Positions 6,857-15,389 of a stretch of DNA of 22,335 nucleotides are shown here, one piece after another; the first letter of the stretch is position 1, and every line of letters starts with the position of its first letter. The position numbers and the translations under genes were made by a program. The notes below the pieces were generated by a model. That model had not been told where the DNA came from, ran no database searches, and was given only the letters and a program-made list of their open reading frames with translations. The DNA comes from JANRKT01 sp033763355. Its GTDB lineage: Bacteria; Bacteroidota; Bacteroidia; Chitinophagales; Chitinophagaceae. Location: assembly GCA_033763355.1 (NCBI GenBank), contig JANRKT010000184.1:1-22335 (forward strand). The letters run 5' to 3'.

Positions 6857-6872
6857 TGTAAGCTGGCTTACA
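6857..6872 (-). terminator. Hairpin terminator candidate after the GH53 gene
   Basis: TGTAAGC TG GCTTACA is a perfect seven-base inverted repeat. On the minus strand it is followed directly by TTTTATT. It lies 28 bases after the GH53 stop and upstream of the YHS operon. The stem is short and only moderately stable; the same palindrome could instead be a regulator site for the YHS operon. Confidence 0.4.
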
Positions 6873-6899
6873 AACAGGATTGTTTTTAAAGGGTGTTTT

Positions 6900-8060
6900 T
6901 CAGAAACTGTATGGGTGAGTCATGTAATCCATTCCCGGAAGTGTATTTGCATTAAAGTCAAACAACGCATTGTTTTCCCATGATGAACCTGTACCCCACC
7001 GGTCTTTCATCGGTGAAGTTATCCAGGCTGGCTCCCAGTACATGATGCCTTTACCGCCGCCGTTTATAATGGCCTGCACCAGGTTCTTCATATAGTTATA
7101 TTGTCCCTGCGCAGTTAGGGGATACCCGCTTACGCTGTCAGTTGCACCAAAAAGGTTATTGTAGCTGTCCGCATTTAGTTTTGTCCACGGGTAAGCAGCT
7201 TCCACAATCATTACCGTTTTGTTATACTTTTTCACCAGCATACCAATGGTATCTTTAATGGCTGCCATCGTATTTACGTCAGACCACTTGCAGTAATGTG
7301 ATAAGCCCAGTATATCAAAATCTGTAACGCCTGCCTGTTCAATTACACCCTTTGCCCACCAGCCGGCATCCTGCAACTGGGCAACATGCAGAATGATTTT
7401 TGGTTTAATAACTGATGTGGCAGAAAAATCACGTACTGCTTTAATGCCGCTTTTCAGCAATTCCCCGAATGATGCAAAGTTTCCGTTTTGTATTTTACCA
7501 TGCGGAAAAAGCATACCGGGATTGTTTTCATTGCCGATCTGTATCATTTCCGGCACAAGGTTTTTTGAAGCAAGATAATTGAGCACAGAAAGTGTGTATT
7601 GGTAAACGGAATCTTTTAATACATCAAAACCCAAACCCTGCCATGCCAGAGGGATTTCCTGTTTTTGCGGATCAGCCCAGTCATCCGAATAATGGAGATT
7701 AAGGTTAACAGCCATGCCGGCATCCTTTGCACGTTTTATGGTTTTTTCAACATCATACAAATCGCTGTACAGCTTGCCGCCGGTTACAGCCAGTTGCCAT
7801 TTGGGGCTGTGCCATAAACGTACCCTTACCAGGTTAGCGCCATGCTGGCGGAAAATAATGAAAGGGTCTTTTGTTTTTCCTGAATCTTTATAAATCCCGC
7901 CATTGTTTTCAATCTGGTTGATGTAAGAAAGATCTGCTCCCATACAGAACTCATCCCATTTGTAAAATTTTTTATCAGGCAGGCCGGGAGCAGAAGGAGT
8001 TTTATTGCAGGTAACGGCAAGCAGGGCAAGCAGGAAATACATGTAACCGGCTGAAGGCAT
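6900..8060 (-). CDS. GH53 arabinogalactan endo-beta-1,4-galactanase, lipoprotein
   Basis: The 386-residue product is a family GH53 glycoside hydrolase, which cuts beta-1,4-galactan in type I arabinogalactan and pectin side chains. The full barrel is present from about residue 38 (GADLSYINQIENNGG) onward. The two catalytic glutamates of this clan are visible: E178 in IQIGNENNPG as acid/base and E287 in VMIVEAAYPW as nucleophile. Other family marks are RVRLWHSP (about 79-86) and LNLHYSDDWADPQKQ (about 120-134). The N-terminus (FLLALLAVTC, Cys18) is a lipoprotein signal, so the enzyme is probably anchored in a membrane, perhaps on the cell surface. No SusC/SusD pair lies nearby, so it is not part of an evident polysaccharide utilisation locus. 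It lies 30 bases downstream of the small exported protein gene and could be read through from that operon. Confidence 0.92.
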   Translation of the reverse strand: MPSAGYMYFLLALLAVTCNKTPSAPGLPDKKFYKWDEFCMGADLSYINQIENNGGIYKDSGKTKDPFIIFRQHGANLVRVRLWHSPKWQLAVTGGKLYSDLYDVEKTIKRAKDAGMAVNLNLHYSDDWADPQKQEIPLAWQGLGFDVLKDSVYQYTLSVLNYLASKNLVPEMIQIGNENNPGMLFPHGKIQNGNFASFGELLKSGIKAVRDFSATSVIKPKIILHVAQLQDAGWWAKGVIEQAGVTDFDILGLSHYCKWSDVNTMAAIKDTIGMLVKKYNKTVMIVEAAYPWTKLNADSYNNLFGATDSVSGYPLTAQGQYNYMKNLVQAIINGGGKGIMYWEPAWITSPMKDRWGTGSSWENNALFDFNANTLPGMDYMTHPYSF

Positions 8061-8090
8061 GAATTTATATTGAAGGATAAAATTATAAGT

Positions 8091-8927
8091 TTATTGCTGT
8101 TTAACTTTCTTTTGTTTGGCTACCGGGGCAGTATATAATTTATTAAAGGCTTCAGTAAAATTGATTGCGGCGGGTTTGCCAAGCGCTTCATACACTTCTT
8201 TGTAACATTCACGCTGCAACAGCTCTTTTGTTTTTTGCTTATTGGCAGCAACCAGTATTTTTATAATGGCCTCCATTTCACCTGTATTGTCAAAATAGGG
8301 GTCAATCTCTGCAAGTGATTCACTGCTGTTTTTCTCCCTGTCAAAAAAACCCAGTTTGTATTTTATTTTTTGCCCTGCCTGTTCTGTTTTAAAATCTGAA
8401 GCATTTATAAAAAGTGTGTCGCCTGTTGTTTTCAGCGGCTTTATAATGGGGTCTTTATCCGGGTGTTCAATCTGCAGGAAGAATTTACTGCCTCCGTTAA
8501 CATTATGGGTTGGCATGCTGAAGAGGTATTTATTTTCTGCCGCAAAACAATTTTTGCTGTTTACTTCTTTTTTGGTTTCAAGTGCGTCAGGTATCAGTTC
8601 ATCATTGCCTGACCTGCTGCTCAGGTAACCTTCCTTTGAATTTATCTTGAGGGCTGTCTTCAAAGTTTCTACCCATCCCCCGTTTTCTTTCACTGCTTTG
8701 GGGCTGGGAGACCTGACGATGATGCCCTGGCCTGAAACAAGTAACCTTACCATATCAGTTTGAGTGGAGAAAACAAGGGGTTCATTAGGCAATATTTTAC
8801 TGCCTGGTTTCAGCACTTCACCCGTTGTTTTTTTGGTTACTTTACCAACCACCTTGGTAACAGTTTGATGCTGTGAAAAACAGGCTGCGGAGATAAACAA
8901 TAATAAAACACAAATAAGCTTTTTCAT
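8091..8927 (-). CDS. Small exported protein coupled to the TPR-caspase gene
   Basis: I do not firmly recognise this 278-residue protein. The start at 8927 (MKKLICVLLLFISAACFSQ, a clear signal peptide) is preferred to longer options that overlap the upstream gene; it lies seven bases after the caspase stop, so the two are almost certainly translated from one transcript. The first mature segment, about residues 24-72 (VVGKVTKKTTGEVLKPGS ... TDMVRLLVSGQGIIVRSP), resembles a FecR-like beta domain in spacing, but this is weak. The middle is mixed; about residues 155-195 form a beta-rich region (FFLQIEHPDKDP, YKLGFFDREKNSSES). The C-terminal third is helical with a QKTKELLQRECYKEVYEALG segment and a basic tail. 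Its place beside the protease suggests a partner, substrate or inhibitor of the caspase domain; no catalytic motif of its own is visible. Confidence 0.7.
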   Translation of the reverse strand: MKKLICVLLLFISAACFSQHQTVTKVVGKVTKKTTGEVLKPGSKILPNEPLVFSTQTDMVRLLVSGQGIIVRSPSPKAVKENGGWVETLKTALKINSKEGYLSSRSGNDELIPDALETKKEVNSKNCFAAENKYLFSMPTHNVNGGSKFFLQIEHPDKDPIIKPLKTTGDTLFINASDFKTEQAGQKIKYKLGFFDREKNSSESLAEIDPYFDNTGEMEAIIKILVAANKQKTKELLQRECYKEVYEALGKPAAINFTEAFNKLYTAPVAKQKKVKQQ

Positions 8928-8934
8928 GGCACTT

Positions 8935-11900
8935 TTATTTTGACCTGATAAAATAGAACTGACCGCCTTCGTTGCCATCTTTTCCAAAAATATTCAGTTC
9001 CGGTTCTTTGTCAGTCTGGTTTCTTACGCCGCTGAAGATAAGGTTATACAGCATTTTTGCAGAAAGATAAGGTTCTTCATTTTCCTGAAGCACTTTCATC
9101 AGCATTTTAATGAAAATACTTTCGCCAGGCACTTTTTCCATTCCGCCGCTTGTGAGCATCTGCCTGCTTTTTAATTTATATTCCAGTGTTTGCGGCTTGG
9201 CGCTTTCACTGTCGGCCCCGCCACGCATCGCAGCACTGTAGCAGGCATCTGATATGAGTAAAACATGCCCTGCCCTGCAACCGGTTATCAGTTCATCTAA
9301 TTTCCTGTTGGAAATATAATCTATTTCAGCTTCTGCATTAAGGGGCACCCAGTATCCAATCAGGTCGTTGCCGGCTTTTCTGTACGTTCCGTGACCGGCA
9401 AATAAAATAACAAGGTTGTCTTCCGGCGTAAGCGATTCCAGTTTCGAGCTTAACCCGCTCAGTATTTCTTTCTCTCCCTTATCATATAACTCCACAACAT
9501 TCTCCGGCTTAAAATTATATTTTGTGGTGAGCAATTTTTTGTAAGCGATGGCTTCTTCAACTGTAGTGGGAAGCTTATCCCATTTGCCACCGCTGTAATT
9601 GCTGCATGCAATCAGTACGGCGTGAAATTCAGGCTTGGCGGTTTTAGGAATCGGAGGGATGCTGAATTCCGCATTGTTTCTTGAATTATCCTTTATATCG
9701 TATTGGTAACTGGCTGTAGCAATCTTACCTTTTTTATTCTGCACCTGTATGGTAAAATTGCCTGAATTGCCGTCTATATCGGCAGCAAAGAAACCTTCGG
9801 CGTTCAAATCCCTGATGTCTTTGCCGTTTATTTTAACCCAGCTTATACCGGTAACATCTTTTGTAATGCCGCTTACATACAACTTTCCTGTGCCCGATGT
9901 TTTGCCATCTACTTTGGTATCTTTTATAATTTCAGGTGTAAGCAGCCTGATTTCAGGAACAGGGTTGGCCGCCATCCTTTCATTGTTTACATCTTCGGTA
10001 AGCTTGTCAATTTTAGCAGCAAGTGATGTAATATGCGGGCTGATGATTTTTGTTTTGCGGTAATACTCCAGTGCTTTTTCTTTTTGGCCCAACTGTTCGT
10101 GCACCCATCCTGTACGGTACATGATGTTGGAGTATTCATTGAAAAGGGGATTGTTGCTGTTGTTCTGTTCCTGGTTGACCTGCCTGTATTCTTCCAGTGA
10201 AGTTTGCAGGAGCGGTAATGCTTTATTGTAATCTTTTACTGCAAGGTATTCAGTGCAGGAACTGATGTAATTCCTGAGAAAAGCGAATGATTTGTTTTCG
10301 TCAATGTAGCTGTTTATTTTTTTCTGTTTATAAACTTTGTATTGCTGTGCCGCCTTATCAAATTGTTCCGCTGCGATGTGCACCAGTATAAGATTAACCA
10401 TGAGGCGGCCATTGTCAGGCTGCAGTTCAAGGGCTTTAAGGTAATCAGCAACAGCTTCTTTATACTTTGCCTGATTGTAATATGCAAGGCCGCGGTTATT
10501 TAAAACATTTATATTACGTGCATCTGAACGCAGGGCTTCATTATATACGCTTACAGCAGAATCATACAATCCCTTATAGGAATAGATCATTCCTTTTACA
10601 TTTAACGCTTCCGGAAATCCGGGGCTGATGGTTAAGGCCGATGAAATATCCTGCGATGCTTTTTCGGGATTGGCCTGGTAATAATAAGCAAGACCCCTTG
10701 CAATAAGGGCCTCGGTATATTTGGGGTTGATGCGCAGGGCATCGTTGGCATACCGTATTGATGAATCATACAATCCCCTTTGGTTAAAGGCATTGGCCAT
10801 ATTAAAGTACACCATTGTGTTTTTGGGATTGATGGACAGTACCCTCCTGTAATCAGCGTAGGCCTCTTCTAACCGGCCCTGGTTGTAATAAGCATTGCCC
10901 CTGTTGTTGTATGCGCTCACAAAACCAGGGTTGATAGCAATGGCCTCGTTATAATCTTTCATGGCAAGGTCGTATTTGCCCTGCTTATAGTAAACATTGC
11001 CGCGGTTGTCAATAGCAAAATAATCTTTGGGCTCTGTCCGAAGGACTTCATTAAAATCTTTCATGGCAAGATCATATCTGCCCTGGTAATAATAGGCAAG
11101 GCCCCTGTTGTTGCGGGCTGTTTTACCCCTGCCATCAATTCTCAGCGCTTCATTAAAATCATTTACTGCTGCTTCAAAATTTTTCAGGTTCATGTAAACC
11201 AGGCCACGGCTGTTTAATACAACAGTATCAGCCGGGTTGAGCCGGAGCGCTTCGTCAAAATCATGAAGTGCTGAATCATACCGGTATTGCAAAACATAAC
11301 AGTCGCCCCTGTCCCTTAATGTTACAGGCTGCCCGGGGTTTAGTGAAAGCGCCTTTGAGTAATCAGCAAGGGCCTCGCTGTATTTGCCCAGTGCTTTATA
11401 ACAATTACCCCTGTTGTGGAGGGCGGAAGTAAATCCCGGGTCAAGCAGCAGCACCATGGTGTAATCGCTGATGGCCAGGTCGTATTTTTTCTGATAAAAA
11501 AAGGCATTGCCGCGGTTGTTCCTCGGCTCAAAGCTTTTGGGGTCAATATTCAGCGCTTCAGTATAATCTTTTACAGCGGGGTCATATTTGTATTGTTCAA
11601 GGTAAAGGTCGCCGCGGTTGCTTAAAGCAAAAACGGAATTGGGTTTAATGCGAAGCGCTTCATTAAAATCTTTCAACGCAAGGTCAAACTTTCCCATTTT
11701 TTTATAGCATATGCCCCTGCTTGCCAGTACGTCAACATTTGCTGGTTTAATCCTGAGCGATTCGTTATAGTCTTTCAGCGCTGCTTCATAATTACCAAGT
11801 TTGGTATAAGTGTCCCCCCGGAAGCTCCATAATTCCCAGTCATCCGGCTTTATTTTCTGCGCTGCTGTAAAATCAGCAAGCGCATTTTCAAATTTTTCCT

Positions 11901-12780
11901 GAAAATAATATACAGTGCCGCGGCTGTACAGTGCATCAACATTTTTATCATCATAAAGCAATGCCTGTGTATAATCCGTAAGGGACAGATCAATTTTACC
12001 GGTGTTTTTATAAATATGCCCGCGGTTTACCCATGCATAAACATTTTTAGGGTCAAGCCTGATGGCTTCAGTATAATCTGCAAGGGCAAGCTCTGGTTTA
12101 TTCATGTAGTAATAATTCAGCCCCCTTGAATTGTAGATGTCAGAATTTTTAGGGTCAAGGGCCAGCGCTTCATTTAAATCAGCAATTGCAGGTTCGTATT
12201 TACTCTGGTAATAGTATGACATGCCCCGTATATACCATGCACGCATGAATTTGGGGTCGTAAATGAGTGATTCAGATAAATCGCCGATGGCCTGGTCAAG
12301 TTTATCAGTGATGTAATAGGTTTCGCCCCGGTTAAACCATGCCATGGCATACTTGGGGTCCAGCTTTAAGGCTTCACTGTAATCATTAATGGCAAGGTCA
12401 AATTTTTTTAAGGCGTGGTGGGTATTGCCACGGAAGTTCCATGTCCTGGCATCTGTGGGGTCAAGTTTTGTTGCAATATTAAAATCTGCCAGCGCTGAAT
12501 CAAATTTTTGCAGGTAATAAAAAGCGAAAGCCCTTGTTTTGAAAATTTCTTTGTTTTTACTGCCCAGTTGCAGGGCCTTGTTGCAGTCATCAAGCGCAGC
12601 AGTATAATTTTTCTTTTCATTATAGGCCTGTCCGCGGCTGATGTATGCTGAAGGACTGTCCGGATTGGTCCTTATCTGGAGGGTGTACCTTGCTACACGT
12701 TGTTCGGGGCTTTCATTTTGTGCGGCTGCGCCGCCGGCAAGTAGTATAATTATAAGGAAGAGTAAGAGTACATGTTTCAT
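8935..12780 (-). CDS. Exported TPR-caspase protein (peptidase C14 domain, 22 TPRs)
   Basis: The 1281-residue product starts with a signal peptide (MKHVLLLFLIIILLAGGAAA, cleavage before Q21), so it acts in the periplasm or outside. Residues 42-789 are 22 consecutive TPRs of exactly 34 residues with no insertions, followed by degenerate TPR-like helices to about 935. Residues about 942-1030 look like an immunoglobulin-type sandwich (KLYVSGITKDVTGISWVKIN). Residues 1050-1281 are a caspase domain: the His of the dyad is H1130 in FAGHGT and the Cys is C1180 in ISDACYSA. Such orthocaspases or metacaspases cut after basic residues or Asp depending on the pocket; specificity cannot be read here. The TPR array is a likely sensor or scaffold for a protein ligand. 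The gene follows a CHASE2 gene by 84 bases and precedes a small exported protein by seven. It resembles other TPR-protease designs such as TPR-CHAT, but those are cytoplasmic. Confidence 0.92.
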   Translation of the reverse strand: MKHVLLLFLIIILLAGGAAAQNESPEQRVARYTLQIRTNPDSPSAYISRGQAYNEKKNYTAALDDCNKALQLGSKNKEIFKTRAFAFYYLQKFDSALADFNIATKLDPTDARTWNFRGNTHHALKKFDLAINDYSEALKLDPKYAMAWFNRGETYYITDKLDQAIGDLSESLIYDPKFMRAWYIRGMSYYYQSKYEPAIADLNEALALDPKNSDIYNSRGLNYYYMNKPELALADYTEAIRLDPKNVYAWVNRGHIYKNTGKIDLSLTDYTQALLYDDKNVDALYSRGTVYYFQEKFENALADFTAAQKIKPDDWELWSFRGDTYTKLGNYEAALKDYNESLRIKPANVDVLASRGICYKKMGKFDLALKDFNEALRIKPNSVFALSNRGDLYLEQYKYDPAVKDYTEALNIDPKSFEPRNNRGNAFFYQKKYDLAISDYTMVLLLDPGFTSALHNRGNCYKALGKYSEALADYSKALSLNPGQPVTLRDRGDCYVLQYRYDSALHDFDEALRLNPADTVVLNSRGLVYMNLKNFEAAVNDFNEALRIDGRGKTARNNRGLAYYYQGRYDLAMKDFNEVLRTEPKDYFAIDNRGNVYYKQGKYDLAMKDYNEAIAINPGFVSAYNNRGNAYYNQGRLEEAYADYRRVLSINPKNTMVYFNMANAFNQRGLYDSSIRYANDALRINPKYTEALIARGLAYYYQANPEKASQDISSALTISPGFPEALNVKGMIYSYKGLYDSAVSVYNEALRSDARNINVLNNRGLAYYNQAKYKEAVADYLKALELQPDNGRLMVNLILVHIAAEQFDKAAQQYKVYKQKKINSYIDENKSFAFLRNYISSCTEYLAVKDYNKALPLLQTSLEEYRQVNQEQNNSNNPLFNEYSNIMYRTGWVHEQLGQKEKALEYYRKTKIISPHITSLAAKIDKLTEDVNNERMAANPVPEIRLLTPEIIKDTKVDGKTSGTGKLYVSGITKDVTGISWVKINGKDIRDLNAEGFFAADIDGNSGNFTIQVQNKKGKIATASYQYDIKDNSRNNAEFSIPPIPKTAKPEFHAVLIACSNYSGGKWDKLPTTVEEAIAYKKLLTTKYNFKPENVVELYDKGEKEILSGLSSKLESLTPEDNLVILFAGHGTYRKAGNDLIGYWVPLNAEAEIDYISNRKLDELITGCRAGHVLLISDACYSAAMRGGADSESAKPQTLEYKLKSRQMLTSGGMEKVPGESIFIKMLMKVLQENEEPYLSAKMLYNLIFSGVRNQTDKEPELNIFGKDGNEGGQFYFIRSK
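10414..12657 (-). repeat. Coding tandem array of 22 TPR units (102 bases each)
   Basis: This span encodes residues 42-789 of the TPR-caspase protein. Each unit is 34 codons and ends in a variant of LDPK, IKPN or INPG, with RG(N/L)xYY at the helix A core and YDLAxxDYxEAL at helix B. Units 16 and 17 are the most alike. DNA identity between units is low overall, so this is old protein-level duplication and not a recent tandem repeat. Confidence 0.9.
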
Positions 12781-12864
12781 AGCAAAGTTCCCAGTTCAGG
12801 GCCACTATTTTGGCTCTTGCTAAATTAAAAAAATACCTGCTAAAAAGAGTGTATATCTGGCTAC

Positions 12865-14025
12865 TTAATTTTGGGTACGGTATTTCTTTTGCCGCAGGTA
12901 TTCAATACCTGAAAAAATCAAAGCAGGAAGAAAAAGTGCAACCTGAACATTAAATGCGAAAAGGCATAACAAAGAGAGAAAAAACATGCACCCGAAGTAG
13001 GATACATAGCTTCTTATAAACTGGGAAATATAAGAAGAGAAAATAAACTTGAATTTAAACTTCAATTCAGGCATCCGCTTGAACCAGGCTACATAACTTA
13101 GGCCTGAAAAAACAGCCAGCACGGTGAGTAAAAACCCCCAGCTTACAATGTGTTGCTTGTTTAAAAGCGTGAGGTAAATATTGGCAAGCAATACAGGGCC
13201 TGACATTTTACCAACCGGCGTGCTGTGGGTGTCGGTTTCAAAGTTACCCAGCAAGATGATCTTATCATTAAAGTAATACTGATATGCATCAGGATTGGCC
13301 TCCATGTCAAAAAGTATTTCCCCCAGGTTAAAATATCTTGCGAATTCAACCTTTTTATTTGTTTTTACATCCCTGTCATTGAGGTAATAATTGGGCCAAA
13401 TGGCTGAGAAACTGAGTTTATTGTTACAGGTGGTGTAAAGAAGCTTGTTTTTGTAAACAGCGCTGTCAACCTGCTCATGTATCACAATAGGTATGGATGG
13501 CATGCTGTCGTACTTAAGTATTCTGAATTTGTTGAATCCCGAACCAAATGTCCTGTAATCTGAATATCCGTACAGCGAGTGGTAAAGCGGGAGAATATAC
13601 TCGCCGTCGCTGTTTTTTACCGCTGCAATCAGTGTTTTATTGTTTTTGTTAAGCTCGGCCTGCATCAGGGTATCTATGGAGTTATTGATTGAGTAAGGAT
13701 AATAAAACTGGATGTCAAGTACAGTAAAGAGCGGTTTGCCCGGGCTGCTGTTGATGTTATGCAGGAACTGGTATATCTTTTCCCTGTCCGAAACCACAAC
13801 AGTGCCATAATCAATGGTGTCTTCTACTATAGCGGGATCTTTTCCGGTATTGATAAATACAAAAGAAGATTTGCGCTGCGGATCGTTTGCAAAAGTTTTG
13901 AATTTCCACAGTTTTTTAAAAAAGCCATCTTCAAGGTTAAGTGTATAATCGTAATTCTGGTAAAACCAGGTAATGATAAGTATGCCCAACCCGCTTAATA
14001 AAGAAAGAATGATTTTTTTCAGCAT
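12865..14025 (-). CDS. CHASE2-type membrane sensor without output domain
   Basis: The 386-residue product has one N-terminal membrane segment (residues about 4-22, IILSLLSGLGILIITWFY), a large extracytoplasmic domain (about 25-290) and three C-terminal membrane segments (about 293-315, 342-361 and 363-379). The region KIILLGNFETDTHSTPVGKMSGPVLLANIYLTLLN matches the closing section of the CHASE2 domain, in which an IG-x-x-x-x-x-D-x-H-x-TP stretch is followed by a GVxxxAN helix. CHASE2 proteins sense unknown ligands and usually carry a kinase, cyclase or other cytoplasmic output; none is present here, as the protein ends in a short basic tail (RQKKYRTQN). The output is therefore probably supplied by other proteins, perhaps the DUF2235 hydrolase encoded 29 bases upstream or the TPR-caspase encoded 84 bases downstream. 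Confidence 0.78.
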   Translation of the reverse strand: MLKKIILSLLSGLGILIITWFYQNYDYTLNLEDGFFKKLWKFKTFANDPQRKSSFVFINTGKDPAIVEDTIDYGTVVVSDREKIYQFLHNINSSPGKPLFTVLDIQFYYPYSINNSIDTLMQAELNKNNKTLIAAVKNSDGEYILPLYHSLYGYSDYRTFGSGFNKFRILKYDSMPSIPIVIHEQVDSAVYKNKLLYTTCNNKLSFSAIWPNYYLNDRDVKTNKKVEFARYFNLGEILFDMEANPDAYQYYFNDKIILLGNFETDTHSTPVGKMSGPVLLANIYLTLLNKQHIVSWGFLLTVLAVFSGLSYVAWFKRMPELKFKFKFIFSSYISQFIRSYVSYFGCMFFLSLLCLFAFNVQVALFLPALIFSGIEYLRQKKYRTQN

Positions 14026-14054
14026 CAGGTATTATCTTATCAGGGTTAACTGCT

Positions 14055-15314
14055 TTATTCGCCTACACTTTTCTGCGGTTGTATATTTTCTTCTTCTTCT
14101 TTCTCCCACAGTTCAAATTCCTTTTTCTTATCTGCCTGCACAAAAGTATCCGAATAAAGCTTTCTGAAAACTTTTGGGATGTATTTTTTCCATTCATTCC
14201 TCCAGTTTACCAGGTCGGGGAAGAGGGGCGTTTTGAGGTCCATCGCTTTGGTGAGGTTAATTGGTTTGTATTTCTCAACCATGCCACCTCTTTCAAAACA
14301 ACTGTAATGGATTTTTTCGTTTCTCACCACGTCATACTCAATAACTTTTTCTGTATAGTCATCAACATATCTTGCTTTCTCAGGTTTGTTCACTTCTCTT
14401 ATTTTCCTGGGAAGAAAATAGTACATACCTGTAACTGAATCACGGATAATACCTTTGGCATCCGGCTTTATTTTTTCTTTTAAGTAGTTTTCCCTGAAGC
14501 CCAAGCCGGCGTCCTGTGCTTTTTGTATCATCCATTCAAGGGCTACGTCACTCAGGCCCGTATCTGCGTATCCCCCGCCTACATTACTGTGTACACCGGG
14601 AAACCACACCTGTTCAAAATGCTGTTCAATACGGTCGTTCATTGCTGACCTGCTCATTTCCCAGAGTGTTGGCTGGAACAATCTTCTTTTCTCGTCCAGT
14701 GCAACTGCGTGGTAAGCATAATCAACATCGCTGCTTAACTTTACATCATGAAACTGGTATTCTTTATTAAACCAGGTAAAAAACTGAATGGGGATGCCTA
14801 AGGCGCCTACTGTATCCCAGACACCTACAAACTTAATGCGTGTAATTTGGCTGTACCTTGTTTTAAAAGCCATCATCAGGTCGCTATCGGGGTGGGTTAT
14901 GGCATTCCTGTCACGGTACAATGCATAAGCTTCATCTACAAGGTTCAGGTAATCGGCTTTCATCACTCCGCAGTTTCTTATCAGGCCTACAAGGCTCCTT
15001 GCAGTATATGCCCCCCTGCTGAAGCCAAAGAAATAAAGTTCGTCACCGGGCTCATAATTCCACATAATAAATTTGTAGGCGTCTTTTATGTTCCGATCAA
15101 TCCCCTTGCCTGTGGCACCCCCAAAAAATTTATCCAGTATTGAATAGCCCGTGCCAACTCCCTGCCCGTAGTACTTTACCTGTTGTATGCCGTCCGTTCC
15201 TTTATTTGAAGATGCCTCGTATAATTTCTGCACATTGGTTTTAACCACCTTGCCCAGGTCCATACTGCCTGGTTTATTCCATGTGCCGTCGCAACAAATG
15301 ATGATACGTTTCAT
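14055..15314 (-). CDS. DUF2235 alpha/beta hydrolase (Tle1-like phospholipase catalytic domain)
   Basis: The 419-residue product matches the DUF2235 domain found in Tle1-type lipase effectors and in stand-alone proteins. It opens with KRIIICCDGTWNKPGS, the usual N-terminal strand and loop. The nucleophile elbow is GFSRG with S99, followed by AYTARSLVGLIRNCG. The acid region is FVGVWDTVGALGIP and the histidine region is FPGVHSNVGGGYADTGLS, so a complete Ser-Asp-His triad is present. There is no signal peptide, so it should be cytoplasmic unless handed to another export route; no type VI secretion genes are seen here. The start at 15314 is chosen because the homologous fold begins at this Met and a candidate promoter at 15390-15421 overlaps the longer alternative start at 15401. 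It is the first gene of the DUF2235, CHASE2, TPR-caspase, small exported protein run. Confidence 0.88.
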   Translation of the reverse strand: MKRIIICCDGTWNKPGSMDLGKVVKTNVQKLYEASSNKGTDGIQQVKYYGQGVGTGYSILDKFFGGATGKGIDRNIKDAYKFIMWNYEPGDELYFFGFSRGAYTARSLVGLIRNCGVMKADYLNLVDEAYALYRDRNAITHPDSDLMMAFKTRYSQITRIKFVGVWDTVGALGIPIQFFTWFNKEYQFHDVKLSSDVDYAYHAVALDEKRRLFQPTLWEMSRSAMNDRIEQHFEQVWFPGVHSNVGGGYADTGLSDVALEWMIQKAQDAGLGFRENYLKEKIKPDAKGIIRDSVTGMYYFLPRKIREVNKPEKARYVDDYTEKVIEYDVVRNEKIHYSCFERGGMVEKYKPINLTKAMDLKTPLFPDLVNWRNEWKKYIPKVFRKLYSDTFVQADKKKEFELWEKEEEENIQPQKSVGE

Positions 15315-15389
15315 AATAAAGTTGGCATGATAAGCTGAGAGGATATTATTATAAATACCTAAAATGAAGTACTGCTCCCCGCCTCGCAT

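Noticed and set aside
6900..8060. Polysaccharide utilisation locus around the GH53 enzyme.
   Set aside because: No SusC/SusD-like genes, regulators or further glycan enzymes lie nearby, so only a lone enzyme can be supported.
8928..8987. A 20-residue extension of the small exported protein overlapping the caspase gene.
   Set aside because: It would bury a clean signal peptide (MKKLICVLLLFISAACFSQ) inside the chain; the start at 8927 gives normal coupling to the upstream stop.
10414..12657. Regular repeats about 102 bases apart, which could suggest a tandem DNA array or CRISPR-like structure.
   Set aside because: The period is the 34-codon TPR unit, DNA identity between units is low, and the frame is open throughout. 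It is a protein repeat.
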